DNA of 64,000 nt from Litoribaculum gwangyangense (GTDB taxonomy: Bacteria > Bacteroidota > Bacteroidia > Flavobacteriales > Flavobacteriaceae), in the NCBI RefSeq assembly GCF_039543505.1, contig NZ_BAABJW010000005.1, forward strand, positions 62,001-126,000, in the 5' to 3' direction. Below, piece by piece: positions 1 to 9,097 of the stretch. The number at the start of each line of letters is the position of its first letter. Positions within the stretch are counted from its first letter, which is position 1. A program made the position numbers and the translations under genes. The notes beneath the pieces are model-generated. The model searched no databases. It was not told where the DNA came from and saw nothing but the letters and a program-made list of their open reading frames with translations.

Positions 1-127
1 TGCCATCATCAATGAAGATAATTTCGAATGAAAAACGATTGGATTGCATAACTTTTGCAATCCAATCGTATAATTCGGTTAAAGAATCTTGTTCGTTGAG
101 TAGTGGTATGACTACTGATATATTCAT
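1..127 (-). CDS. Glycosyltransferase family 2, N-terminal fragment
   Basis: Partial gene cut by the left edge; about 42 N-terminal residues are present, starting at the ATG read from 127. The fragment begins MNISVVIPLLNEQDSL and runs to IIFIDDG, the standard start of a GT2 (GT-A fold) nucleotide-sugar-binding domain of the dolichyl-phosphate mannosyltransferase type. Family members transfer sugars from nucleotide or polyprenyl donors at the membrane. A DUF4199 membrane protein lies just upstream on the same strand, a common Bacteroidota pairing. Acceptor and exact subfamily cannot be told from this piece. Confidence 0.85.
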   Translation of the reverse strand, partial: MNISVVIPLLNEQDSLTELYDWIAKVMQSNRFSFEIIFIDDG

Positions 128-166
128 TTAAATAATTTCAATTTTAATATTTCAAAAATACTGAAT

Positions 167-700
167 TTATGCTTGGTTTGGGTTATTTTTTTGTAAAGCA
201 GCGGATAACAATAATCCAATAATACTTAAAGGAACTAAATAATTAAAATTCAAACCCTTAAAAACATTTGAAATAGAGTATAGGTTATTAGATTTGGCAG
301 CATCAACAGTAGCTTCAATTTCTTCTGAGGGCTTTTTCATTTGTTCAAGCACTTCAACCATTTTTTCAATACTTTTTTCTTTTAATACTTCAGCTGAATC
401 AGTATCAAAAAAATTAAATATGATATAACTTAGCATTGAACTTATAGTTAAACCTATTAAAACGGTCAGAAAATACAAAGAAAAACAATTTTTAAAAGAT
501 AAAAACCCATGGAGCCGAATTTTAGTTTTTAAAATGGCAATAGCACCAAAAATAATGGCAATTAGGTAAATTGATATGCCATACCAAAAATTTACAAATA
601 AATTCAAATCAGATATATAAGCAAAAAAGAATAGCAGTGATAGGCAAATACCTAAATAAACCCCATAATTTATAGCTTGCGATTTTAGTGACTTTTCCAT
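167..700 (-). CDS. DUF4199 family membrane protein
   Basis: A 177-residue protein with four hydrophobic segments (about residues 10-32, 38-58, 70-95 and 152-170). A charged, probably helical stretch rich in Lys and Glu lies between the third and fourth. This layout is typical of DUF4199, a family of unknown function in Bacteroidota. It sits 39 bases upstream of the glycosyltransferase on the same strand, so the two are probably one transcript, and the protein may assist a membrane glycosylation step. The function is inference; the family call rests on topology, length and neighbour. Confidence 0.75.
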   Translation of the reverse strand: MEKSLKSQAINYGVYLGICLSLLFFFAYISDLNLFVNFWYGISIYLIAIIFGAIAILKTKIRLHGFLSFKNCFSLYFLTVLIGLTISSMLSYIIFNFFDTDSAEVLKEKSIEKMVEVLEQMKKPSEEIEATVDAAKSNNLYSISNVFKGLNFNYLVPLSIIGLLLSAALQKNNPNQA

Positions 701-792
701 AATATCTTGCCAGTTTTAATAAGCTTAACGAGAGGTAAATATAGATACTAAAATGATAAATATTTTACTATAATAAAAAATAAAAAAAACTA

Positions 793-822
793 TTGCGAAT
801 TTATAAAAATTACCTAAATTTG
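793..822 (+). promoter_or_regulatory. Promoter of rpmE2
   Basis: A TTG at 793-795 and TAAATTTG at 815-822 are separated by exactly 19 bases, matching the Bacteroidota housekeeping pattern TTG-N19-TAnnTTTG. It lies 37 bases before the rpmE2 start codon. Confidence 0.75.
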
Positions 823-858
823 CACTTCCAAAATTGAAATGAATAAAAGCAATCAGCG

Positions 859-1110
859 ATGAGAAAAGGTATACATCCACAAAATTATAGAGTAGTAGCG
901 TTTAAAGATATGTCTAATGATGATGTGTTTTTAACTAAATCTACTGCAGATACGAACGAAACAATTGAAGTTGATGGTGTAGAGTATCCATTAATTAAAA
1001 TGGAGATTTCCAGAACTTCGCATCCTTATTACACAGGTAAATCTAAATTGGTTGATACTGCTGGACGTATCGATAAATTCAAAAATAAATACTCTAAATT
1101 TAAAAAATAA
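859..1110 (+). CDS. rpmE2: 50S ribosomal protein L31 type B
   Basis: An 83-residue protein beginning MRKGIHPQNYRVVAFKDM and containing SRTSHPYYTGKSKLVDTAGR, the signature of L31. It lacks the CxxC zinc pair of the classical form, so it is the zinc-independent type B, and its length is normal for that type. It is a component of the large ribosomal subunit at the intersubunit bridge. A consensus promoter lies upstream and a strong intrinsic terminator follows 21 bases after the stop, so it is probably a single-gene unit. Confidence 0.97.
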   Translation: MRKGIHPQNYRVVAFKDMSNDDVFLTKSTADTNETIEVDGVEYPLIKMEISRTSHPYYTGKSKLVDTAGRIDKFKNKYSKFKK

Positions 1111-1131
1111 TTTAAGAGACATATTATATTT

Positions 1132-1165
1132 AAAAAGCCTTTCAATACTGAAAGGCTTTTTTATT
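1132..1165 (+). terminator. Intrinsic terminator after rpmE2
   Basis: A 13-bp perfect stem (1132-1144 with 1149-1161), a four-base loop and a following T run form a textbook rho-independent terminator. Confidence 0.9.
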
Positions 1166-1253
1166 ATATTCAATTCATCTATTTTTGTTCAAACTAAAGT
1201 GACAAGTTATAAGTGAAAACTTCTAACTTCAAGCTTCTAACTTCCAACTTTTT

Positions 1254-2429
1254 ATGAACTACATTCTTTTTGATGGGCCCTCTCGAAATAACTTATTGCC
1301 ATTTACATTTACACGTCCTGTTGCAGATATCCGAGTTGGTATATTAACCATTCGTGAAAAGTGGGAAACGTTTTTAGATTCTACCACTACAACAGTCACC
1401 GAGGATTATCTTTCTGAAAAATATCCGATGGTTGAAATGGACGAAAATGTCATTATAAATGCTGCCTACCTGCCAAATTTGGAATTGGTTGAAATGGTTA
1501 AGGAGTTAAAAGAGAATCAAGCTATCTTTAAGGGAGAGGATGTTATTGCATTTTTTACAAAGGAAGCACAAGAAGATATAGATTTTGGAACATTTGAAGC
1601 GATTGAGTTTAATGATGAAGCTATTAAAATAGAACATACTTGGGACATTTTTTCAAAAAATGGTGAAGCCATTCAAGAAGATTTTATCTTAATAACCACC
1701 AATCGAAAATCTAAACCCATACCATCTAGCAATAATGTTATTGCCGCAGAAAATATTTTTATTGAAGAAGGTGCTAAATTAGAATTTACAACACTAAATG
1801 CCACCAATGGCCCTATTTATATTGGTAAAGATGCTGAAATTATGGAAGGTTCTTTAATTAGAGGTCCATTGGCATTGTGTGACCATGCTTCTATAAAATT
1901 AGGTGCAAAAATTTATGGTCCTACTACAGTGGGGCCTCATAGTAAAGTTGGAGGCGAGGTGAATAACTCAGTCATTTTTGGGTATTCCAATAAAGGACAT
2001 GACGGGTTTTTAGGTAATTCGGTTTTGGGTGAATGGTGTAACCTAGGAGCAGATACCAATACCTCAAATCTAAAGAATAATTATGCTGAGGTCCGTTTAT
2101 GGGATTATCAAACCGAAGGTTTTGCTAGGACAGGACTTCAGTTTTGCGGACTCATGATGGGAGACCATAGTAAATGTGGCATTAATACTATGTTTAATAC
2201 GGGTACTGTTGTTGGGGTAAGTGCAAATATTTTTGGTAGTGGTTTTCCTAGAAATTTTGTACCCAGCTTTAGTTGGGGTGGCAACGGAGGTTTCACAACT
2301 TATTTAACAAAAAAAGCTTTTGAAGTGGCCCAAGTCGTCATGAGCAGACGTGGAGTTGCCTTAACCCAAGAAGATAAAAATATTTTGGAGCATATTTTTG
2401 AAGAGACCAAAAAGTTTAGAAGAGATTAA
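1254..2429 (+). CDS. GlmU-family sugar-nucleotidyltransferase-like protein
   Basis: A 391-residue protein. The N-terminal part (FDGPSRNNLLPFTFTRPVADIRVG) resembles the degenerate nucleotidyltransferase half of Bacteroidota GlmU-family proteins. From about residue 165 to 345 there are hexapeptide-type turns (IGKDAEIMEGSLIRGPLALCDHASIKLGAKIYG), predicting a left-handed beta helix as in acyl/acetyltransferases. It is probably a sugar-1-phosphate modifying enzyme in envelope precursor synthesis, but it is not canonical GlmU and the substrate is unknown. It follows rpmE2 and its stop overlaps that of the convergent binding protein by four bases. Confidence 0.8.
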   Translation: MNYILFDGPSRNNLLPFTFTRPVADIRVGILTIREKWETFLDSTTTTVTEDYLSEKYPMVEMDENVIINAAYLPNLELVEMVKELKENQAIFKGEDVIAFFTKEAQEDIDFGTFEAIEFNDEAIKIEHTWDIFSKNGEAIQEDFILITTNRKSKPIPSSNNVIAAENIFIEEGAKLEFTTLNATNGPIYIGKDAEIMEGSLIRGPLALCDHASIKLGAKIYGPTTVGPHSKVGGEVNNSVIFGYSNKGHDGFLGNSVLGEWCNLGADTNTSNLKNNYAEVRLWDYQTEGFARTGLQFCGLMMGDHSKCGINTMFNTGTVVGVSANIFGSGFPRNFVPSFSWGGNGGFTTYLTKKAFEVAQVVMSRRGVALTQEDKNILEHIFEETKKFRRD

Positions 2430-4045
2430 TCCTTTCTTACGTATCTTAAATCCAACATGTCTACCGGATTAATACCCAATCCTTTTATATTTTTTCTGGT
2501 AAAGCGAACGACTTCATCGTAATACAGAGGAATCATAATAGCATGATCCATGGCTAAAGAATCTATTTTAGAGTAAATATGTTTGCGTTTCTCGATATCT
2601 GTGATAGAGAAAGCTTTATTGTATAAACTATCAACGGTATCATTCTTAAAGTGGAAATAATTTGAGCCATTTGGTGCAAAATTTTTACTATAAAAAATGG
2701 ATAAGTAGTTTTCAGCGTCTAAATAATCAGCAATCCAAGAACTTCTAAACATATCCACTTTTCCGTTTGAACGAGCAGACCTTAAAGTAGCTTCTGGCAT
2801 CACATCAACATTTATTTTCAATCCAGTTTTTTCAAGTTCCCGTTGTATAAATTCGCAAAAATTCAAGTAGTTGCTTGTTGTAGTTAAAGTAATTTCTGGA
2901 TTATGTATACCAGTTTCTTTTTTAAATTGTTCAATAAGATTTTTGGCCTTTTCTGGTTGATAGGTAAAACCAATACGTTCATTGTAGCCTTTTAAACCCA
3001 TGGGTATAAAACCGCCATTAGCTGGATTGCCAATGCCATTTCGCAAATAAAGCATCATTTTTTTTCTATCGAAACCATAATTAATGGCTTTTCTAATGAG
3101 TTTGGATTGTATTTCGGGGGTTTTGGAATCTAAATAAAAGCCTAAATATTCTGTGTTCAGATAAGGACCACGAATCATGTTAATACTTGAATTGTAATGA
3201 TCTCGAAGAAGGCCGTTACTGGTTAATAATTCATCTTTATAAGAGGCATCTAAACTGTTTAAAAAATCAAGATTACCTTGAATAAATTGTAAAAATTCAC
3301 TTTGTTTATCAGGTAAAAAGGTAATTGCAATGGCTTCTAAATAGGGAAGTTGATTGCCGTTATGGTCTCGCTCAAAATAGTTGTGGTTTTTTCTAAATAC
3401 CAACTTAATGTTTTCTTCCCAACGTTTAAACTTAAATGGGCCAGTGCCTATGGGATGGGATCTAAATTCGTTTCCATAATATTCTACAATTTCTTTTGGA
3501 ACTACTGAGCAATATTTCATACTTAACAATCCAATAAAAGCAGGAAAAGGTTGCTTTAATGTAATTTGAAAACTACTATCGTTTAAGGCCCTGAAATTAT
3601 CAACTTTATTTAAAACCCAGCTTCCGGGTGCTGCCAAAGTTTCATCTCTTAAACGATTTAAACTATACTCAAAATCTTTGGCCGTTACCAATCTAGTAGA
3701 ATCTTTGCCAAACAATTCATGATTATGAAAATAAACATCGTTTCTTAAGGAAAAGGTGTAGTTAATGCCATCCTCAGAAATGGTCCAATTTTTTGCAATG
3801 CTCGGTATAATATTCAATGCGCTATCCATTTGAACAAGCCCATTGTACAATTGGTTAGCTATTTTAACATCTTGTAAAGTTCTAGCAAATGCAGGATCTA
3901 AAGTATTGATATTGGCATGTTCGTTATAGCGAAAAACCAGGTTTTCGTTAAAATTGTTTGAATTATTTCCACAGGAAAAAAATAAAAGGCTAATACAACT
4001 AATTGATAAATAGTTAATTATTTGTTTAAAAATAGGTTTTATCAT
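2426..4045 (-). CDS. ABC transporter substrate-binding lipoprotein (family 5, OppA/DppA type)
   Basis: Reading from the ATG at 4045 gives 539 residues. The N terminus has a basic start, a hydrophobic core and the lipobox LFFSC with Cys25, so it is exported and lipidated. The mature part carries family 5 features: the early motif LDPAFARTLQDVKIANQLYNGL and, later, the GTGPFKFKRW segment. It should bind oligopeptides or similar ligands in the periplasm. No permease or ATPase gene is adjacent. A longer frame starting upstream would lose the signal peptide at its N terminus and run into the divergent mtaB start, so it was not used. Confidence 0.85.
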   Translation of the reverse strand: MIKPIFKQIINYLSISCISLLFFSCGNNSNNFNENLVFRYNEHANINTLDPAFARTLQDVKIANQLYNGLVQMDSALNIIPSIAKNWTISEDGINYTFSLRNDVYFHNHELFGKDSTRLVTAKDFEYSLNRLRDETLAAPGSWVLNKVDNFRALNDSSFQITLKQPFPAFIGLLSMKYCSVVPKEIVEYYGNEFRSHPIGTGPFKFKRWEENIKLVFRKNHNYFERDHNGNQLPYLEAIAITFLPDKQSEFLQFIQGNLDFLNSLDASYKDELLTSNGLLRDHYNSSINMIRGPYLNTEYLGFYLDSKTPEIQSKLIRKAINYGFDRKKMMLYLRNGIGNPANGGFIPMGLKGYNERIGFTYQPEKAKNLIEQFKKETGIHNPEITLTTTSNYLNFCEFIQRELEKTGLKINVDVMPEATLRSARSNGKVDMFRSSWIADYLDAENYLSIFYSKNFAPNGSNYFHFKNDTVDSLYNKAFSITDIEKRKHIYSKIDSLAMDHAIMIPLYYDEVVRFTRKNIKGLGINPVDMLDLRYVRKD

Positions 4046-4130
4046 ATAACTTATAAGTCGTAAATTTGCAATCTTTATAAAAGTACAAGGTAAATATAAA
4101 GAGATTTCCTTCCGATAGCAATTGGTAACC

Positions 4131-5474
4131 ATGGAAATGAAAAAAGTAATGAATAAAAAAGTCGCATTTTATACGCTAGGTTGTAAACTTAATTTTTCAG
4201 AAACCTCAACCATAGCCCGAAATTTTAAAAATGAAGGTTTTAGTCGTGTGGATTTTTCCGAGAATGCCGATATCTATGTGATTAACACTTGTTCGGTTAC
4301 CGAAAATGCTGACAAACGGTTTAAAACTATTGTAAAGCAAGCACAAAAAACAAATCCTGATGCTTTTGTGGTGGCTGTAGGTTGTTATGCCCAATTAAAA
4401 CCTCAGGAATTAGCCGATGTTAATGGTGTAGATTTAGTTTTAGGCGCCACCGAAAAATTTAAAATCACCGATTATATAAATGACCTTTCAAAAAATGATT
4501 TTGGTCAAGTTTACTCTTGCGATATTGAAGAAGCTGATTTTTATGTGGGTAGTTACTCTACAGGAGACAGAACTCGAGCCTTTTTAAAAGTTCAGGATGG
4601 TTGTGATTATAAATGTACCTATTGTACCATTCCTCTAGCGAGGGGTATTTCACGTAGTGATACCATGCAGAATGTAATTAAAAATGCCAAAGAAATTTCA
4701 GAGCAAAACATTAAAGAAATAGTTTTAACAGGCGTAAATATTGGAGATTACGGTAAAGGAGAATTTGGTAACAAAAAGCATGAACACTCGTTTTTGGATT
4801 TAGTGACCGAGCTTGATAAAGTTGAAGGGATAGAACGCTTGCGAATTTCATCCATTGAGCCAAATTTACTTAAAAACGAAACTATTAGTCTGGTATCAAA
4901 ATCTAGAGCATTTGTGCCACATTTCCATGTCCCTTTACAAAGCGGAAGTAACGATATTCTTAAAAAAATGAAGCGTCGTTATATGCGTGAATTGTATGTT
5001 GATAGGGTTAAAAAAATAAAAGAGGTGATGCCTGATGCTTGTATTGGGGTTGATGTGATTGTTGGTTTTCCCGGTGAAACAGATGAACATTTTCTGGAAA
5101 CCTATGAATTTTTAAATGAACTAGATATTTCATATTTGCATGTGTTTACTTATTCAGAGCGCGATAACACTGAAGCAGCAAAAATGAATGATATTGTACC
5201 TAAAAAGATAAGAAGTAAGCGTAGTAAAATGCTACGAGGATTATCGGTTAAAAAACGTCGTGCGTTTTACGAAAGCCAAATTGGAAATTCTAGAACTGTT
5301 TTGTTTGAAAGTGAAAATAAGGAAGGATATATTCATGGATTTACTGAAAACTACGTTAAAGTAAAAGCACCTTGGAATCCTGAATTAGTTAACACTGTGC
5401 ATGAAGTTGAACTCACAGAAATTGATGTGGATGGTCTGGTTCGGTTTGAGTTCAAAAAAGAATTAGCATCATAA
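4131..5474 (+). CDS. mtaB: tRNA t6A37 methylthiotransferase MtaB
   Basis: A 447-residue enzyme from the ATG at 4131; further in-frame ATGs at 4137 and 4149 are also possible, and a TTG at 4122 is less likely. The N-terminal UPF0004 domain has the three cluster cysteines (about C18, C54, C85). The radical SAM motif CDYKCTYC supplies C158, C162 and C165, and a TRAM-like C-terminal region follows. It inserts a methylthio group at C2 of t6A37 in ANN-decoding tRNAs using two 4Fe-4S clusters and SAM. The CKLNFSETS start fits MtaB better than MiaB or RimO. Confidence 0.92.
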   Translation: MEMKKVMNKKVAFYTLGCKLNFSETSTIARNFKNEGFSRVDFSENADIYVINTCSVTENADKRFKTIVKQAQKTNPDAFVVAVGCYAQLKPQELADVNGVDLVLGATEKFKITDYINDLSKNDFGQVYSCDIEEADFYVGSYSTGDRTRAFLKVQDGCDYKCTYCTIPLARGISRSDTMQNVIKNAKEISEQNIKEIVLTGVNIGDYGKGEFGNKKHEHSFLDLVTELDKVEGIERLRISSIEPNLLKNETISLVSKSRAFVPHFHVPLQSGSNDILKKMKRRYMRELYVDRVKKIKEVMPDACIGVDVIVGFPGETDEHFLETYEFLNELDISYLHVFTYSERDNTEAAKMNDIVPKKIRSKRSKMLRGLSVKKRRAFYESQIGNSRTVLFESENKEGYIHGFTENYVKVKAPWNPELVNTVHEVELTEIDVDGLVRFEFKKELAS

Positions 5475-5508
5475 AAAATCCGAAAACGTTTTAAAGTTCT
5501 CGGATTTT
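5475..5508 (+). terminator. Terminator after mtaB
   Basis: An inverted repeat (5475-5487 with 5496-5508, one mismatch) carries an A-rich left arm and ends in a T run. It lies between the convergent genes mtaB and the acetyltransferase-like gene and can serve both. Confidence 0.7.
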
Positions 5509-5531
5509 ATAAATTTATTTTAGGTTCTATA

Positions 5532-5828
5532 CTATATTCTAACCCCTACAGGAAGCATACGTTTGTATTTTCTATTGCTTCTAACAAATTTTGCTATTTC
5601 AGGACTAGTGGGAACAATGCTTAAGTTTCTTTCATTAATCTGCTCAAAAACGGCGGCTAAAAATTCTTTTTTAAAATCCTCATCCTTTATTTCATCTGGA
5701 ATAATTAGTTTGGTTAAAAAAATCTTTCGTTCCTGCAAAGAGTATTCAATTTTTGCTAAATGGTCATCAATTTTTAATTCAAATTGTCGTAAAAAATCGT
5801 TGTCAATAAGTTCAGCTGCATCAACCAT
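5532..5828 (-). CDS. Small GNAT-like protein (Acetyltransf_CG type)
   Basis: A 98-residue protein. Its order of segments, LAKIEYSLQERKIFLTKLIIP, then a helix FLAAVFEQINERNLSIVPTSPEIAKFVRSN and then KYKRM, matches the compact GCN5-related family PF14542 (YjdJ/At1g77540 type). Two expected features are missing. The Gly-rich acetyl-CoA loop is replaced by DEIKDEDFKKEF, and the usual Cys before Pro in the active-site region is Ser (PTSPE). It may therefore bind a different ligand or be a non-catalytic relative. It is a single gene, convergent with mtaB. Confidence 0.6.
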   Translation of the reverse strand: MVDAAELIDNDFLRQFELKIDDHLAKIEYSLQERKIFLTKLIIPDEIKDEDFKKEFLAAVFEQINERNLSIVPTSPEIAKFVRSNRKYKRMLPVGVRI

Positions 5829-5894
5829 GGTTTAATTTTTAGATTTATTTGGAATCTTAAAATAGTGAAGACTATTTTATATAAGTTTGTGATG

Positions 5895-5902
5895 CAAAAG
5901 TA
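5895..5902 (-). promoter_or_regulatory. -7 element of the GNAT-like gene
   Basis: On the minus strand this reads TACTTTTG, an exact TAnnTTTG match, about 67 bases upstream of the start codon. No good -33 TTG was found at the right distance. Confidence 0.45.
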
Positions 5903-5999
5903 CAAAAAAAATTGTTACTAATTATTAATTTTCACCTTAATCTATTCTAAAATAAACTATTAGCAAAATAGTTTTATAAGTCCAGTCAATAAGTTTAAA

Positions 6000-6668
6000 A
6001 TGATAAACAAAGAAAAGATACATGTTTATTTAATGCCAGGAATGGCTGCTAGCCCAAAAATATTTGAAAATATTAAATTGCCTGAGGACCAGTTTGAAAT
6101 ACATTTATTAGAGTGGGTGCTTCCCTTGGAAAATGAATTACTAAGTGATTATGCTTCAAGGATGTGTAAATATATTAATCACGACAAGGTGGTTTTACTT
6201 GGAGTGTCTTTTGGAGGGGTTTTAGTTCAAGAAATGTGTCAATTCATTAATGTTAAAAAACTCATTATTGTATCTAGTGTTAAAACGAAGCAAGAGCTAC
6301 CAAAGCGAATGTTAATTGCAAAAGCCACTAAAGCTTACAAATTAATACCAACCCAATTGGCTGGTAATATAGATGTTTTTGCCAAATACGCTTTTGGAAG
6401 CAATGTCACTAAACGACTGGAGTTGTATAAAAAATATTTGTCCGTTAATAATCCAAAATACTTAGATTGGGCAATTGAAAATATGGTTTGTTGGAATCAA
6501 GAAACTTACAATCCAGATATTGTTCATATCCATGGCGATAATGACCCTGTTTTTCCCATAAAAAATATATCAAATTGTATTACAATTAAGGGCGGAACAC
6601 ACATCATGATTATTAATAAATACAAGTGGTTTAATGAAAACTTACCAAAAATTATTTTAGATCACTAA
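6000..6668 (+). CDS. Alpha/beta hydrolase
   Basis: A 222-residue cytoplasmic protein with a complete catalytic triad layout: nucleophile elbow GVSFGG (Ser70), an acid in HGDNDPVFP (Asp180 or Asp182) and a histidine in GGTHIMI (His201). An oxyanion-type MPGMAASP segment occurs near residue 12. The cap between residues 95 and 165 is short. The substrate is unknown; small esterase or thioesterase activity is plausible. It has no signal peptide and lies 37 bases before the transglycosylase gene on the same strand, so co-transcription is possible. Confidence 0.8.
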   Translation: MINKEKIHVYLMPGMAASPKIFENIKLPEDQFEIHLLEWVLPLENELLSDYASRMCKYINHDKVVLLGVSFGGVLVQEMCQFINVKKLIIVSSVKTKQELPKRMLIAKATKAYKLIPTQLAGNIDVFAKYAFGSNVTKRLELYKKYLSVNNPKYLDWAIENMVCWNQETYNPDIVHIHGDNDPVFPIKNISNCITIKGGTHIMIINKYKWFNENLPKIILDH

Positions 6669-6705
6669 GCGATTTTTTTCATATATTTAGCAAAACTTTA
6701 TAAAG

Positions 6706-7626
6706 ATGAAGATGATACAAAAAGCATTAGCATTTGTAGGATTATTAAGTTTATGCGCCCTTTTTATTTACGCCCTACAAGATGCCCCAACTGATGAGAA
6801 TTTTGAAAAAAAATTAATTAACGATTACAACGTTTATGCTATACAAGTTCCGGAAAATTTAGATTTTGCAGGAGAGCCCATGCCTTTAAAAAATCCAGAT
6901 ATTTTGGAGCGTATGGACAGAGAATTATTAGTGAATACCTATTGGCAATCTAATGGTTTATTAATGTTCAAACGTGCCAAAAAATATTTTCCAATTATTG
7001 AGCCTATACTTGCTAAGCACAAAATCCCTGATGATTTTAAATATCTGGCTGTTATTGAAAGTGGTTTAACAAATGCCGTTTCACCAGCTGGAGCTCGTGG
7101 TGTTTGGCAAATAATGCCTGCTACAGGTAGAGAAAATGGGCTGGAAGTAAACGACAATGTAGATGAACGGTATCATTTGGAAAAAGCTACGGAGGTTGCT
7201 TGCAAATATTTATTGAAATCAAAACAAGAGTTGGGCTCATGGACGCTTGCTGCCGCGGCATACAATGCGGGTAATGCAGGTATTTCTAACCGATTAAAAG
7301 AGCAAAATGTGACCGATTATTATGATTTGCTATTGGGCGAAGAAACAGGTCGTTATTTATTCAGAATTGTTGCACTAAAGGAAATTTTATCGCACCCAGC
7401 TAAATACGGTTTTAATTTTAGGGAAAAAGATTTGTACAATAATATCCCCACCTATAAGGTAGTAGTAGATACTGCAGTTACAGATTTTTCAAAATTTGCT
7501 CAAAATTTTAATATCAATTATAAAATTTTAAAACTTCATAATCCTTGGTTACGAGAGCCCCATTTAAATAACAGATCCAGAAAACCATACTACATAGAAA
7601 TTCCTAAAGAAGGCATTTATCAATAA
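6706..7626 (+). CDS. Lytic transglycosylase (SLT domain, MltD-like)
   Basis: A 306-residue exported protein with an N-terminal hydrophobic segment (about residues 7-24). The SLT domain spans about residues 95-230, with the catalytic Glu in FKYLAVIESGLTNAVSPAGARG and the downstream GVWQIMP and AAAAYNAGNAG motifs. It cleaves the glycan strand of peptidoglycan to a 1,6-anhydro product. The C-terminal region may hold one degenerate LysM-like unit (VDTAVTDFSKFAQNFNINYKILKLHNP); most relatives carry clear LysM repeats. It is 13 bases upstream of cls. Confidence 0.88.
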   Translation: MKMIQKALAFVGLLSLCALFIYALQDAPTDENFEKKLINDYNVYAIQVPENLDFAGEPMPLKNPDILERMDRELLVNTYWQSNGLLMFKRAKKYFPIIEPILAKHKIPDDFKYLAVIESGLTNAVSPAGARGVWQIMPATGRENGLEVNDNVDERYHLEKATEVACKYLLKSKQELGSWTLAAAAYNAGNAGISNRLKEQNVTDYYDLLLGEETGRYLFRIVALKEILSHPAKYGFNFREKDLYNNIPTYKVVVDTAVTDFSKFAQNFNINYKILKLHNPWLREPHLNNRSRKPYYIEIPKEGIYQ

Positions 7627-7639
7627 TTATTATCGATAA

Positions 7640-9097
7640 ATGCTCGAATTTATAAAAGAATATTTCTGGACAATACTTGTCATAGTAAATTATTTAATTG
7701 CCATTTCTGTGGTAATTACAGTCATATTAAAAAATATAAATCCTACAAAAACACTATCCTATATTATAGTTTTAGTGTTTTTTCCTTTTTTGGGGATAGT
7801 TGTTTACTATTTGTTTGGACAGGAATATCGAAAAACTAAAATCTTCAATAGAAAATTCATTCTCAATAAAAAGGTTGTTAAATCCATACACAAAGAATTA
7901 GAGTTTAATGAAAGAGAATTAAAAAAAGTAGACCAATATTTGGACGAGAAAGTAAGACTAGTCAAATTACTTCATAATAATGAAAACGCGCCATTAACTT
8001 TGAATAATCATTTAAGATTACTTAAAAATGGCGATATAAAATTCAAATATTTCCTTGAAGATATCTCATCAGCAATACACCATATCCATTTAGAATATTA
8101 CATCATTAAAGATGATGATATAAGCACCAAAATTCTAAATCTATTATGTGATAAAGCGATAGAGGGTGTTGAAGTTAGACTTATTTATGATGATGTAGGT
8201 AGCAATATTTCTAAAAAAATGAAGACTAAGTTGACCAAATCAGGTGTCAAACATTTTCCATTTATGCCCGTTTTGTTCTCCAGTTTTACTGGAAAAATGA
8301 ATTATAGAAACCACAGAAAAATTGCAGTTGTTGACGGTTATATAGGCTTTGTTGGTGGTATTAATATAAGTGACGAATATTTAAATTCAAATAGCAAGAA
8401 AGGTTTTTGGAGAGACACTCATTTAAGAATAGAGGGTGATGCCGTTAAGTCCTTGCAAATTCATTTTTTAACAACTTGGACGTTTGTTTCCAATGAAAAG
8501 CCAAATATCTATAAGTCTTATTTCCCCGATGTAAAGAAGAAAAAAAATCAAGTAGCTTTGCAAATGGCAGCTAGCGGTCCCGATACAGATTGGGCTAACA
8601 TCATGGAAGTTGTTCTAACCGCTATTATAACTGCAAATGATTATGTATATATAACTACGCCTTATTTTGTGCCCAATGATGAAATGATTGTTGCATTACA
8701 AATTGCAGCAAAAAGTGGTGTGGATGTTAGATTGATTATTCCACAAAAATCAGATTCTTGGATTGTAAAATATGCGTCTAACTCCTATTTAGATGCTTTG
8801 TTTAGAGCCGGTGTAAAAGTTTATAAGTACCATAAAGGGTTTGTTCATGCTAAAACCATGGTTGTTGACAATATTTTTTCAACGGTAGGAACTTCTAATA
8901 TGGATTACAGGAGTTTTAATATCAATTTTGAAATCAATACTTTGATTTATGATAAAGAAAACAGCAAACTTTTAAAGCAACATTTTTTAGAAGATTTGAA
9001 AGATAGTATTCAAGTAGATTACAATCAATATTTGAAACGCTCAAAGTTTGATAAACTTAAAGAATCTTACTGTAGGCTATGGTCACCTTTAATTTAG
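7640..9097 (+). CDS. cls: Cardiolipin synthase
   Basis: A 485-residue membrane enzyme of the phospholipase D superfamily. Two N-terminal transmembrane segments (about residues 9-30 and 40-60) precede two PLDc domains with HKD motifs: H225/K227/D232 and H403/K405/D410. It condenses two phosphatidylglycerols, or PG with PE, into cardiolipin. Length and layout match ClsA. It follows the transglycosylase closely, suggesting an envelope-maintenance transcript. Its stop overlaps the convergent gene by four bases. Confidence 0.92.
   Translation: MLEFIKEYFWTILVIVNYLIAISVVITVILKNINPTKTLSYIIVLVFFPFLGIVVYYLFGQEYRKTKIFNRKFILNKKVVKSIHKELEFNERELKKVDQYLDEKVRLVKLLHNNENAPLTLNNHLRLLKNGDIKFKYFLEDISSAIHHIHLEYYIIKDDDISTKILNLLCDKAIEGVEVRLIYDDVGSNISKKMKTKLTKSGVKHFPFMPVLFSSFTGKMNYRNHRKIAVVDGYIGFVGGINISDEYLNSNSKKGFWRDTHLRIEGDAVKSLQIHFLTTWTFVSNEKPNIYKSYFPDVKKKKNQVALQMAASGPDTDWANIMEVVLTAIITANDYVYITTPYFVPNDEMIVALQIAAKSGVDVRLIIPQKSDSWIVKYASNSYLDALFRAGVKVYKYHKGFVHAKTMVVDNIFSTVGTSNMDYRSFNINFEINTLIYDKENSKLLKQHFLEDLKDSIQVDYNQYLKRSKFDKLKESYCRLWSPLI

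Noticed and set aside
1218..1248. Direct repeat CTTCTAACTT at about 1220 and 1234
   Set aside because: Two short copies only; such AACTTC-rich stretches are common between flavobacterial genes and no CRISPR-like spacing is present.
4046..4132. N-terminal extension of the binding lipoprotein
   Set aside because: It would bury the lipoprotein signal 29 residues inside and overlap the divergent mtaB start.
5563..5835. 90-codon plus-strand open frame
   Set aside because: Antisense to the acetyltransferase-like gene; Ser/Lys-rich translation without family features.
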